Source: Streptomyces sp. NRRL WC-3618
GTDB lineage: Bacteria; Actinomycetota; Actinomycetes; Streptomycetales; Streptomycetaceae
Reading direction: 5' to 3'
Assembly (NCBI RefSeq): GCF_001280005.1
Contig: NZ_LGDW01000444.1
Span: forward strand, 1 to 64,000
Length of the DNA stretch: 64,000 nt
The notes under the pieces are model-generated. The model saw only the letters and a list, made by a program, of their open reading frames with translations. It searched no databases and was not told the origin of the DNA. A program made the translations under genes and the position numbers. Below, in pieces: positions 51,361-59,176 of the stretch (within the stretch, counting starts at the first letter, position 1; each line of letters starts with the position of its first letter).

Positions 51361-51840
51361 ATGAATATCCGCCGGGTCTCCTTCGCCCACCCCGACGCCG
51401 TCAAGCTCAACGACCAGGTCCAGGCCGAGTACGCCCTCCGGTACGAGGACGAGGGCGACGCCACGTATCTCGACCCGGCGATGTTCGACCCGCCGTCCGG
51501 CCTGTACCTGATCGCGTACGACGAGCGGGACCGTCCGGTGGCCACCGGCGGCTGGCGCGGCCACGACGAGGAGACCGAGGAAGGCTATCTGGCCGGCGAT
51601 GCCGAGCTGAAGCGGATGTACGTCGTCGAGGAGGCCCGTGGACTCGGCCTGGCCCGCCGCATACTGGCCGCCCTGGAGGAGGACGCCCGCATGGCCGGCC
51701 GTACCCGCATGGTCCTGGAGACGGGCGACCGGCAGCCGGAGGCCATCGCGCTCTACACCTCCAGCGGCTACGAACCCTCCGCGAAGTTCGGCTACTACCG
51801 CCATCACGAGGCGAGCCGCTGCTACGCGAAGAGCCTGTAG
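51361..51840 (+). CDS. GNAT-family N-acetyltransferase
   Basis: 159 aa, ATG start. Motif A reads MYVVEEARGLGLARRILAALEEDA (about residues 87-110), motif B RMVLETGDRQPEAIALYTSSGYEP (about 119-142). The N-terminal strand carries VQAEYALRYEDEGDATYLDP. Substrate unknown. It is divergent from the exonuclease III gene, starts 68 bp apart. Confidence 0.88.
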   Translation: MNIRRVSFAHPDAVKLNDQVQAEYALRYEDEGDATYLDPAMFDPPSGLYLIAYDERDRPVATGGWRGHDEETEEGYLAGDAELKRMYVVEEARGLGLARRILAALEEDARMAGRTRMVLETGDRQPEAIALYTSSGYEPSAKFGYYRHHEASRCYAKSL

Positions 51841-51870
51841 GGACGCTCACGCGGCCAACCGGGGACCGAC

Positions 51871-52125
51871 GTGGCGGCCGGACTCATCGCCGAGGCCGCC
51901 GACCGCACCGGCCACCCGCTGCCACACCCCGCGACGACCACCGCCCGTTTCTTCCTCGCCGGCGTCGACGGCCTCACGACGCAACGCCTCGCGATGCCCG
52001 ACGAGGAGGCCGAGTACGCCTGCCTCCAGGCCCTGGTCTCCGCCTCCGTCACCTTGGCCGGAGGGCGACCGCACCTGGTCGCCGTGGACCGCGAACTGGC
52101 CACGGGCACACGCTCGGACACCTGA
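51871..52125 (+). pseudogene. C-terminal fragment resembling a TetR-family regulator
   Basis: 84 aa open frame with GTG. The stretch LIAEAADRTGHPLPHPATTT, then ARFFLAGVDGLTTQRLAMP and LQALVSASVTLA reads like the last helices of a TetR ligand-binding domain; the HTH half is absent, and the sequence directly upstream is the end of the GNAT gene. Best seen as a leftover of a deleted regulator. Moderate uncertainty. Confidence 0.45.
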
Positions 52126-52181
52126 GTCGCCGGTCAACCGGGGGAAGTCGTTCGACGAGTACGGCGACCGGACCGGACGAT

Positions 52182-55100
52182 TCAGTGGGCGCACACCTCG
52201 CGGTACGGCACATCGCGGACGTACCTCTGCCACTGCGCCCGCGTCAGCCCGTTGCCTCCCGTGCCGGCGCACACCGTCCCGACCGCCTTCGACGGGTCGA
52301 TCGGGTAGCGCTGGAGAGGCACATGCGCGCTTCCCGCGTACACCGTGCCGCTGTCCGCGCCGAACGCCACCGTGTCGATCGGCTCGCCCGGTGTCGTGAG
52401 CGGGCGGCCGAGCGGCTGCTGGGTGGCGACGTCCCACAGTTGCAGGCTCCCCGCCTCGCCGCCCACTGCCAGCGTGCTGCCGTCGGGGCTGATCGCGAGG
52501 GCGCTGACGGCCTCGGACGTATCGTCCTGGAGCGTGTCTGCCGTGCCGTCCGCAAGCGCGGGGAAGACGTTCGGCAAGCTCCCCTCCCGCTGGCGCACCG
52601 TCCGGTCCCACAGCGTCACCCGGCCCGTCTGGTCCCCCGCCGCGAGCAGCGAACCGTCCGGAGCGAAGGCGAGGGCGCCGATGTCGCCGCCCTGGAACCG
52701 GTCGCGTCCGGTGGTGCTGCCGTCCGGCAGGCTCGCCGTGCGGTTGTCGCCGGCCAGGAGCCCGCCGTCGGGACGCACGGCCAGGTGGCTGCTGGCCAGG
52801 CCGGTGAGAACCGCCGTCCGGCGGTGGCGGGCGATGTCCCAGGTCTCGTTGCTCCGCTCGCCCATCGCCGGTGTGCGGGTGAGGTGGAGCGTGCGGGCGT
52901 CCGGGCCGAGGGCGATCGTGATCACCGCCCCGGCCGACGCCTTCGTCGCCAGGTCCAGCGTCGTGCGGACCCGGCCCCGGGTGACGTCCCAGATCGTGAG
53001 GCGCTGCGGGGACGCCTCGTAACCGGGCGCCGAGACGGCGTAGGCGAGCGCCTTTCCGTCGGGGGCGAAGGCCAGCAGAGGGGAGGTGTCCTGCGGGCGT
53101 ACCCGCCGGGACGGGTCGTGCGACACGGGGATCGGCGTGGGCGGCAGCGTTCTCCGCAGTCGTCCTTCGGTGTCGCGCAGCTCGAAGCGGTAGGTGTGGC
53201 CGGTGCGTCGCGCGACGGCGAGGGTGCGGCCGTCCGGGCTGATCAGCACCTTGTCCGCCGGCTGGTCCTGCCAGGCGGACGTCACGGCCGTCGCGACGTC
53301 CACGGAGTGGACCGTGCCGGCCTCCAGATAACGCAGTACCGGGCGGGCGGGGTCCCAGGCCAGTCCGCCGTACGGGTGCTGGTTGTTGAGGAGGTACCGG
53401 AACACCGGGGCGTCGACGCCCATCCGCCACACCCTGATCTCCTCCCCGTCGGCGGTCGCCAGGAACTTCCCGTCCTCGCTGAAGGCGGCGTCCGTCACTC
53501 CCGTGTCGGGGAGGTCGGCAAGCTGCTCCCCCGACCGGAGGTCCCAGACCCGCACGCCGCTCGGGATCACCGCGGCGAGCCTCCCCCGGCCTTCGGCCGG
53601 GGGGACCCCCATCTCGCTTCGCTCGCCACCGCCGAGCACCAGTTGCGCGCGCTCCTGGCCGCAGATGTCCCGCGCGCCTTCCCAGCGCCCGCGCACCGTG
53701 TTCCGCCGCGTAATGTCGTGCACCCGCACGGGGTCGTCCCCGGAGGGGCAGAGCGCGAGGAGCCGTCCGTCGGCGCTCTGGGCCGGCGTGACCATGCTCG
53801 CCGACCGGGTCTCGAACAGCGGCTTTCCGTCCACGGCCGAGTGCACCCGTATCCGGGCGTCGTCCGCACTGCTCACGGCGTACGTGCGCTCGGCGAAGTC
53901 CACCAGGGCCGAGCCCGGCAGCCGGTCACCGACCCACCGTCCGGCGACCCTGTCCCACACCCGAACCCCGTCATCCCCGGAGATCGCCAGCAGCCGCCCG
54001 TCCGGACTCGCCCCGACCGGTACGCCGGCCTCCGGCAACCGCCCGTCGGCGATCCGCCGGTGCCGTGCCACGTCCCAGGTCCGCCAGGTACGCGCCTCGA
54101 CGCTCAGCAGCGTGCGACCGGAGTCCGTCAGGCGGCGGAAGGGGCCGTCGGCAGGCACCGGATCACTGAAGGCGTCGAGTTCCCGCTGGCCCAGCGAGCC
54201 CAGCAGAGCCCGCCGGGTCTCCGGCAGCTTCGCCACCCGCCAGGCGGCGACGCCCAGCAGTCGCGCGGTGCGCGGGTCGGTCGTCCGCAGGGAGTCGGCG
54301 ACGGCCGCGGTACGGCGGGCCGCGTCGTCGGTGCGGCGGCGCTCGTTGTCCCGGCGCTGCGTCCAGGCGGCGACACTCGCGACCAGCGCCACCGCGAGGA
54401 CCGCCGCGAGTACGCCCGCCCCCGCCCGCGCCCGGCGCGTCGAGCGGGCGGCGGCCCTGCGCTCCGCCTCCCGGGCGGCCAGGGCGGCGGAGAGGAACTC
54501 GCGTTCCGGCACGGTCAGGGTGTGTTCGCGCTCATGTTCGGGGAAAAGCTCCGCCGCACCGTCCAGGCGGTTGCCCCGGTACAGGGCACCGGGGTCACGG
54601 TCGTGCTCCAGCCAGATGCGGGCGTCCTCCGTCAGACGACGGTGGTGGCGCAGCCGCTCGCAGTCCTCATCGATCCAGCCGCGCAACCTCGGCCAGCAGC
54701 TGATCAGCGCCTCGTGGGCGAGCTGGACGCCCTCCTCGTCGACGGTCAGCAACCGGGCGCGAGCCAGCCGCTCCAGCACCGTCGGCACCTGGGAACACGC
54801 CCACTCCGCCCGCTCGGCGCGGGTCAGCGGACGCCGGGTGTGCGCGGTGCCCTGGCCGGGCTCGACCATGCGCAGCAGGAGCCGCCGGGCGGCATCCGCC
54901 TGGGGTGCGGTGAGCTGCCCGTACGCCTTCTCGGCACTCGCCGCGATGGCGCCGCGCACCCCGCCGGCCGCCTGGTACGCGGCCAGGGTGAGCACGCGGC
55001 CCTTGCGTCGCCGCCAGGTCTCCAGCAGGGCGTGCGAGAGCATCGGCAGCCCGCCGGGCTCGTCGAGGACCTCGTCCACGATCCGCGCGGTCAGCTCCCG

Positions 55101-55973
55101 CTCCACCAGGAGCCCGGCCTCCTGCGCCGGCTTGACGACCGCCTCGCGCAGCTCGTCCGCGGTCATCGGGCCGACCAGCAGTCCGGCGCCACGCAGCGTG
55201 TCCGCCAGCTCCCGGTGCTCGCCGCAGCGGGGGTAGAAGTCGGCCCGTACGACGATGAGCACCCGCAGCCGGCTGCCGGGGTCCCTCGCGGCGAGCAGCA
55301 GGTCGAGGAAGCGGGCTCGCTCGGCCCGGTCCCGGCAGAGAGTGAAGACCTCCTCGAACTGGTCCACCACCACCCAGCTCTCCGGCTCGTCCGCCGCCGG
55401 GGCCAGCAGATGGCCGTACGTGGCGGCAGGCCGGTCGCCGGGTGTCAGCACCCGCAGCACCGCCGGGCGACCCAGGTCCTCGATCTCCTTCTGGAGCCGG
55501 GGGATCAGTCCGGCCCGTAACAGGGAGGACTTCCCGCTGCCCGAGGCGCCGAACATCGCGGCGAACCGGTGCCCGCACACCAGCTGGAGCAGGTCTTCCG
55601 TCAGGCGGGCCCGCCCGAAGAACAGCCTCTGGTCGGCCGGCTCGAACCGGGCAAGGCCCCGGTACGGCGGCGGCGCCGCGTCCTCGTCGTCCTCGCAGAC
55701 CGCCCCCGCCACCTCTGCCTCGGCGTCCCGCCACCGCGGCTCCCACTCGTCCGGGTCGCCGCCGCAGGCCCGTACGTATCCCTGGACGACGGCGAGGGAC
55801 GGCAGCCGCTCACCGGCGGCGGCCTGGGACAACGATGTCGACGCGAAGCCCGCGATCTTCGCCATCGCCCGGTACGAAGGGCTGCCCGCGTTCCTGCGCA
55901 GCTCCCGCAGCTCGTGCGCGAACCGCGGCACGGGACCGGCGGTCGGGTCCAGCGGTCTTTCCGGACGCCCCAT
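52182..55973 (-). CDS. HTH-STAND NTPase-WD40 signalling protein
   Basis: 1263 aa, ATG start. Residues 15-75 resemble an XRE-type HTH (YRAMAKIAGFASTSLSQAAAGERLPSLAVV). About 105-480 is a novel-STAND NTPase: Walker A GASGSGKSSLL, Walker B-like WVVVDQFEEVF, LIVVRADFYPR and LAHEALISCWPRL. A membrane helix follows (AGVLAAVLAVALVASVAAW, about 520-540), and the last 650 residues are WD40 propeller repeats (GASPDGRLLAISGDDGVRVWD, ALAFAPDGSLLAAGDQTGRVTLWD). STAND-WD40 proteins act as oligomerising sensors, some in phage defence. Ligand and output are unknown. Confidence 0.9.
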   Translation of the reverse strand: MGRPERPLDPTAGPVPRFAHELRELRRNAGSPSYRAMAKIAGFASTSLSQAAAGERLPSLAVVQGYVRACGGDPDEWEPRWRDAEAEVAGAVCEDDEDAAPPPYRGLARFEPADQRLFFGRARLTEDLLQLVCGHRFAAMFGASGSGKSSLLRAGLIPRLQKEIEDLGRPAVLRVLTPGDRPAATYGHLLAPAADEPESWVVVDQFEEVFTLCRDRAERARFLDLLLAARDPGSRLRVLIVVRADFYPRCGEHRELADTLRGAGLLVGPMTADELREAVVKPAQEAGLLVERELTARIVDEVLDEPGGLPMLSHALLETWRRRKGRVLTLAAYQAAGGVRGAIAASAEKAYGQLTAPQADAARRLLLRMVEPGQGTAHTRRPLTRAERAEWACSQVPTVLERLARARLLTVDEEGVQLAHEALISCWPRLRGWIDEDCERLRHHRRLTEDARIWLEHDRDPGALYRGNRLDGAAELFPEHEREHTLTVPEREFLSAALAAREAERRAAARSTRRARAGAGVLAAVLAVALVASVAAWTQRRDNERRRTDDAARRTAAVADSLRTTDPRTARLLGVAAWRVAKLPETRRALLGSLGQRELDAFSDPVPADGPFRRLTDSGRTLLSVEARTWRTWDVARHRRIADGRLPEAGVPVGASPDGRLLAISGDDGVRVWDRVAGRWVGDRLPGSALVDFAERTYAVSSADDARIRVHSAVDGKPLFETRSASMVTPAQSADGRLLALCPSGDDPVRVHDITRRNTVRGRWEGARDICGQERAQLVLGGGERSEMGVPPAEGRGRLAAVIPSGVRVWDLRSGEQLADLPDTGVTDAAFSEDGKFLATADGEEIRVWRMGVDAPVFRYLLNNQHPYGGLAWDPARPVLRYLEAGTVHSVDVATAVTSAWQDQPADKVLISPDGRTLAVARRTGHTYRFELRDTEGRLRRTLPPTPIPVSHDPSRRVRPQDTSPLLAFAPDGKALAYAVSAPGYEASPQRLTIWDVTRGRVRTTLDLATKASAGAVITIALGPDARTLHLTRTPAMGERSNETWDIARHRRTAVLTGLASSHLAVRPDGGLLAGDNRTASLPDGSTTGRDRFQGGDIGALAFAPDGSLLAAGDQTGRVTLWDRTVRQREGSLPNVFPALADGTADTLQDDTSEAVSALAISPDGSTLAVGGEAGSLQLWDVATQQPLGRPLTTPGEPIDTVAFGADSGTVYAGSAHVPLQRYPIDPSKAVGTVCAGTGGNGLTRAQWQRYVRDVPYREVCAH

Positions 55974-56397
55974 GCGGACACCTCCTCCCTGTAGCCGGCG
56001 AACCTGTGGCCGGCGAACCTGTGGCCGACGAAAGCAACATCATGGCGGTCCGGGTGACGTCGAGGCGAAGCGGCACCGCTTGCGGGGCCTCGACCCGGAG
56101 AAGCCGACCGGGAATTGACCGGCCGGGAATTGATTCGTGCCAGAGAAACGCGTCCTGATCAACTTGCCGGCCCGGCAAACTCGGTTCTGCCCGAACCGAC
56201 AGGACAGAAGGGAGCGGGGCCATGTCCCGTGCGCTCTCCAGGAGGCTCGTCGGCGCCGCCGCGCCTGTCACGGGCTGAGGACACCTACGGGCTGATCCCC
56301 ACGGCAGCCCGTCGGTCCTCGCCTCTCTCCCCTCGCGGGAAAGGGAACGAACAGTCAATTGATCATCAATGATCAGATGAGAAAAGGTGCACCAAGG
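55974..56397. other. intergenic stretch with short tandem repeats
   Basis: Near the STAND gene start, the unit CCGGCGAACCTGTGG occurs twice in tandem, with a third partial unit (55993-56031). A second small repeat, GACCGGCCGGGAATTGA, is partly duplicated at about 56103-56135. This region must hold the STAND promoter (leftward) and the promoter of the secreted-protein gene (rightward). An 18-codon ATG ORF with upstream purine-rich sequence lies at 56222 but is not supported further. Confidence 0.45.
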
Positions 56398-56823
56398 ATG
56401 GAACTCACGCTGAGCCGGAACGGGCGCAAGCTCGCCGCCGCACTGACCGCGGCTGTCACCCTGGGAACGGGCGGGGTCATAGTGAGCGCCGGACAGGCGT
56501 CGGCCGCCACCGCGTTCAGTCCATACGCCCTCACCAGCTCGCTGCCCGGCGGCACTGCCGCTGTCGGGCTCACCGTCAACGGTCGGGCGGGAGGGTGCCA
56601 CCGCCCGCCGCGCGCGGGTGGGCCCGTCGTCCCGCTGACGGACCTCTGGGTCCACGGTGGTGACCACGTGGTGGTCACCGCGTTCCGCGACCAGAACTGC
56701 GCGCTCGGTTCGGGCGTCGGCTCACAGACGTACAACCTGCAGAGCAATCTGACGCCCCCGGGTGACCAGAACTCGATCGAGTTCGCCGTGACCTCGAACT
56801 TCTGGCAGTTCTCACACCGTTAG
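56398..56823 (+). CDS. small secreted protein
   Basis: 141 aa from the ATG at 56398 (AAAAGG nine bases before; in-frame ATGs upstream are less likely). A signal peptide with KLAAALTAAVTLGTGGVIVSA ends at AQASA-like AGQASAA (cleavage near residue 38). The mature about 100 residues are beta-rich with two cysteines (GGCHRPP and QNCALGSG), likely one disulphide. Family not recognised. Followed by a strong hairpin. Confidence 0.7.
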   Translation: MELTLSRNGRKLAAALTAAVTLGTGGVIVSAGQASAATAFSPYALTSSLPGGTAAVGLTVNGRAGGCHRPPRAGGPVVPLTDLWVHGGDHVVVTAFRDQNCALGSGVGSQTYNLQSNLTPPGDQNSIEFAVTSNFWQFSHR

Positions 56824-56879
56824 CCTCGATCTTCGGTGACGGTGCCGACCTAGCCAGCACGACGGCCACCTTCCCCACT

Positions 56880-56923
56880 GGACTCCGCAGGCGACGAACT
56901 CAGACGTGCCGCCTGCGGAGTCC
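56880..56923 (+). terminator. terminator hairpin after the secreted-protein gene
   Basis: GGACTCCGCAGGCG (56880-56893) and CGCCTGCGGAGTCC (56910-56923) form a perfect 14-bp stem with a 16-base loop, followed by GTCTTTC. Confidence 0.8.
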
Positions 56924-57045
56924 GTCTTTCGTGGGCCGTGGGGTTCGTGTTGGTAGCGCCCGTCGCGCGGGTTCCCGGCATACGTCCCGTTGCTCCGCGC
57001 GACGGAGTGAGACGGGGTGAGACGGGTTGTCGCGGCCGAACGCCT

Positions 57046-59079
57046 TCACTGCCTGGTGAGCGCGAGGCGGAGGACCCCTCGGTCGTGTCCGACGATCACG
57101 TCCGGGCCCGCGGTGGCCAGACAGGTGAGCGCCACGTCCAGGGCGATGTGCCCCACCGCGCCGGTCTCCGGTTCCCATATCCGTAGTCGATGACCGTGCC
57201 GGGTGCCGGTGACCAGGACCGTGCGGCCGCCGTGCGGGGTGGTGGCGGTGAGGACCGGTAGGCCGGCGGTGCCTGTGGAGGCGGCCAGTCCGTCGCCGAT
57301 CGGGGCACCGGTGGCAAGGTCCCACAGCATGACCACACCGCGGTTGTCGCCTGTGGCCAGCACTGTTCGGTCGTGTGTGGGCACAGCCGCCACAGCCGCC
57401 ACACGGTGGTCGGCATCGGCGAGGGCACGTGCGTTCAGTTGCACGGCCGCGCCACTTTCCCAGGGGTCGTCGACGGCTGGATCCCACACGTGGAGGCGGC
57501 CGGCGGTGTCCGAGGCCGCGATCAGCATGTGGGAGGCGGAGATCGGGACGGCGGCGATCGACTGGATCGGACTGCCATAGGGGTTGAGCCGCCCGACGCA
57601 CTCACCGGTATCCGGATCCCACAGCCGGACCGCGCCTTTGGGGGTGGCGGTGACGAGCAGGGTGCGGCCGTCGGGGACGGTCGCGGCACACATTCCGGTC
57701 ACCCCGCCGGGCCAGTCGCCGGACGGTTCGCGAACCGGCTGCCCGGCGACAGGGTTCCACAGGGCGATCTTCCCGGTGTCGCCTCCGCTCGCCAGAAGAG
57801 TGCGGCCGTCGGGCATGGGCAGGGCCGTCATCGAGCGAATACGGTCAGGATGTCCGAGCAGCGGATCATGGACGAGTCGGCCGTCGGCCACGTCCCACAG
57901 GCACACCACGCCCGCGTCCCCGGCGCCGGCCACGAGCGTCGGCCGACCGGGACGGGACACCACCGCCAGTGCGCTGACACCCCCCGATGAACCGGGCGCG
58001 GAATCGGCGAACACCGATATACGGCCCCAGGGCGTGCCGTCGGCCGCGATCACCGCGTTCCCGTCCTGCCGGAACCGGGTCGCCGCTTCGCCTGTTCCTC
58101 CGGCCGCCGCCGACTCCACCATGGCAGCCGACCCGTCGGATTCCGTCCACACCTTCGCCGGATGGTGCTGGGGGCGCGCACCGTCCGGGTTCTCCGCCAG
58201 GCCGTCGGCGATCGTCCACGTCCGCTCGCAGTCCCAGCAGCGGAAGTATCCGGTGAGCGCCATCAGTTGGCGGGCCAGTTCCCCTGCGGCCGGTTGCGGG
58301 GTGCCCCTCACCGCGACCATGCCGGCGACCAGGCACAGGACGGCCCGCCCCGGTGCTTCGGGCGGCACCCCTGCCACCGCGACGTCACGGGCCACCCGCA
58401 CGAAGGGCTCCCACCCCTCCCCCAGCGCCTCTTCCCTTACCACCTCGGCGACCTCCCCCCAGGGATGCCCTCCCTGCCGGGCAGGAGCGGGATCAGGCAG
58501 CACCGGAACCTCGAGAGGCGGACGCGCCGGGTCCACGAAGAACTCGGGGAACTCGGTGTCGCTACCGCACCCGGGACACACCAGCGGGAGGCCACTTTCC
58601 CGGGGATCGAGGAGCGGCCCCAGCGCTTCTCCCATGTGGTGACCGGCAAAGGCCACGCAGGAGAGCACGAGGTGAGCGCAGACCTGCGCGGGAGGATCGG
58701 CGGCAAGGAGGCTTCGGACGGCCGCCCGCTCGGCCAGACGCAGCGCGGCGCCGAACCCCGCTTCAAGATCGGCCGGGACCGGAGGCCTGTAGTCGGCGGT
58801 CACGATGAATCCCATGTCCACCCAGAAGTCCGCGGTCTGCCCCGGAGGCAGGGCCGCGACCGCCTCGACGAGGTGCGGCAGGGCCGCATAGGCCCCGTCG
58901 GAGACAACTCCGTCATCCAGCAGGCCACCGGCCAGGTATGTCCAGGTCTGCCTCCACGCATCGCCGCTCCCGGTAGCAGCTGCGGCGGCCAACTGCTCCA
59001 GGAGTGCTGCCACCTCCTTGACCTTCACGCCGTGAAGATCAAGCCAACGAGGGCTGTTCAAGGGGAGCTTCGGAATCAT
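57046..59079 (-). CDS. WD40 propeller protein with uncharacterised N-terminal domain
   Basis: 677 aa from the ATG at 59079; the frame is open upstream but overlaps the promoter of the divergent gene. Residues 1-330 are helical with one C-x-x-C pair (VCPGCGSD) and a second, CWDCE, about 150 residues later, possibly a zinc site. Residues 360-677 are WD40 repeats (LVAGAGDAGVVCLWDVADGRL, LLASGGDTGKIALWNPVAGQ, TVLATGDNRGVVMLWDLATGA). No catalytic domain is visible. It is divergent from a second WD40 gene 97 bp away. Confidence 0.75.
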   Translation of the reverse strand: MIPKLPLNSPRWLDLHGVKVKEVAALLEQLAAAAATGSGDAWRQTWTYLAGGLLDDGVVSDGAYAALPHLVEAVAALPPGQTADFWVDMGFIVTADYRPPVPADLEAGFGAALRLAERAAVRSLLAADPPAQVCAHLVLSCVAFAGHHMGEALGPLLDPRESGLPLVCPGCGSDTEFPEFFVDPARPPLEVPVLPDPAPARQGGHPWGEVAEVVREEALGEGWEPFVRVARDVAVAGVPPEAPGRAVLCLVAGMVAVRGTPQPAAGELARQLMALTGYFRCWDCERTWTIADGLAENPDGARPQHHPAKVWTESDGSAAMVESAAAGGTGEAATRFRQDGNAVIAADGTPWGRISVFADSAPGSSGGVSALAVVSRPGRPTLVAGAGDAGVVCLWDVADGRLVHDPLLGHPDRIRSMTALPMPDGRTLLASGGDTGKIALWNPVAGQPVREPSGDWPGGVTGMCAATVPDGRTLLVTATPKGAVRLWDPDTGECVGRLNPYGSPIQSIAAVPISASHMLIAASDTAGRLHVWDPAVDDPWESGAAVQLNARALADADHRVAAVAAVPTHDRTVLATGDNRGVVMLWDLATGAPIGDGLAASTGTAGLPVLTATTPHGGRTVLVTGTRHGHRLRIWEPETGAVGHIALDVALTCLATAGPDVIVGHDRGVLRLALTRQ

Positions 59080-59176
59080 GGAACGAGTCTCGCAGGAGGC
59101 ACTGACAATCGGACGGCGGCTTGGTGCCGGCGGCCAGCCAGCTGCGAACGGCCGACGAATTGGCGGCGTGGTTACC

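Noticed and set aside
51345..55520. A 1391-residue plus-strand ORF opposite the STAND gene
   Set aside because: Arg/Gly/Pro-rich shadow frame of the real minus-strand gene, common in high-GC DNA.
56115..56372. 85-residue plus-strand ORF before the secreted protein
   Set aside because: No Shine-Dalgarno, low-complexity content, and it spans a region of short repeats.
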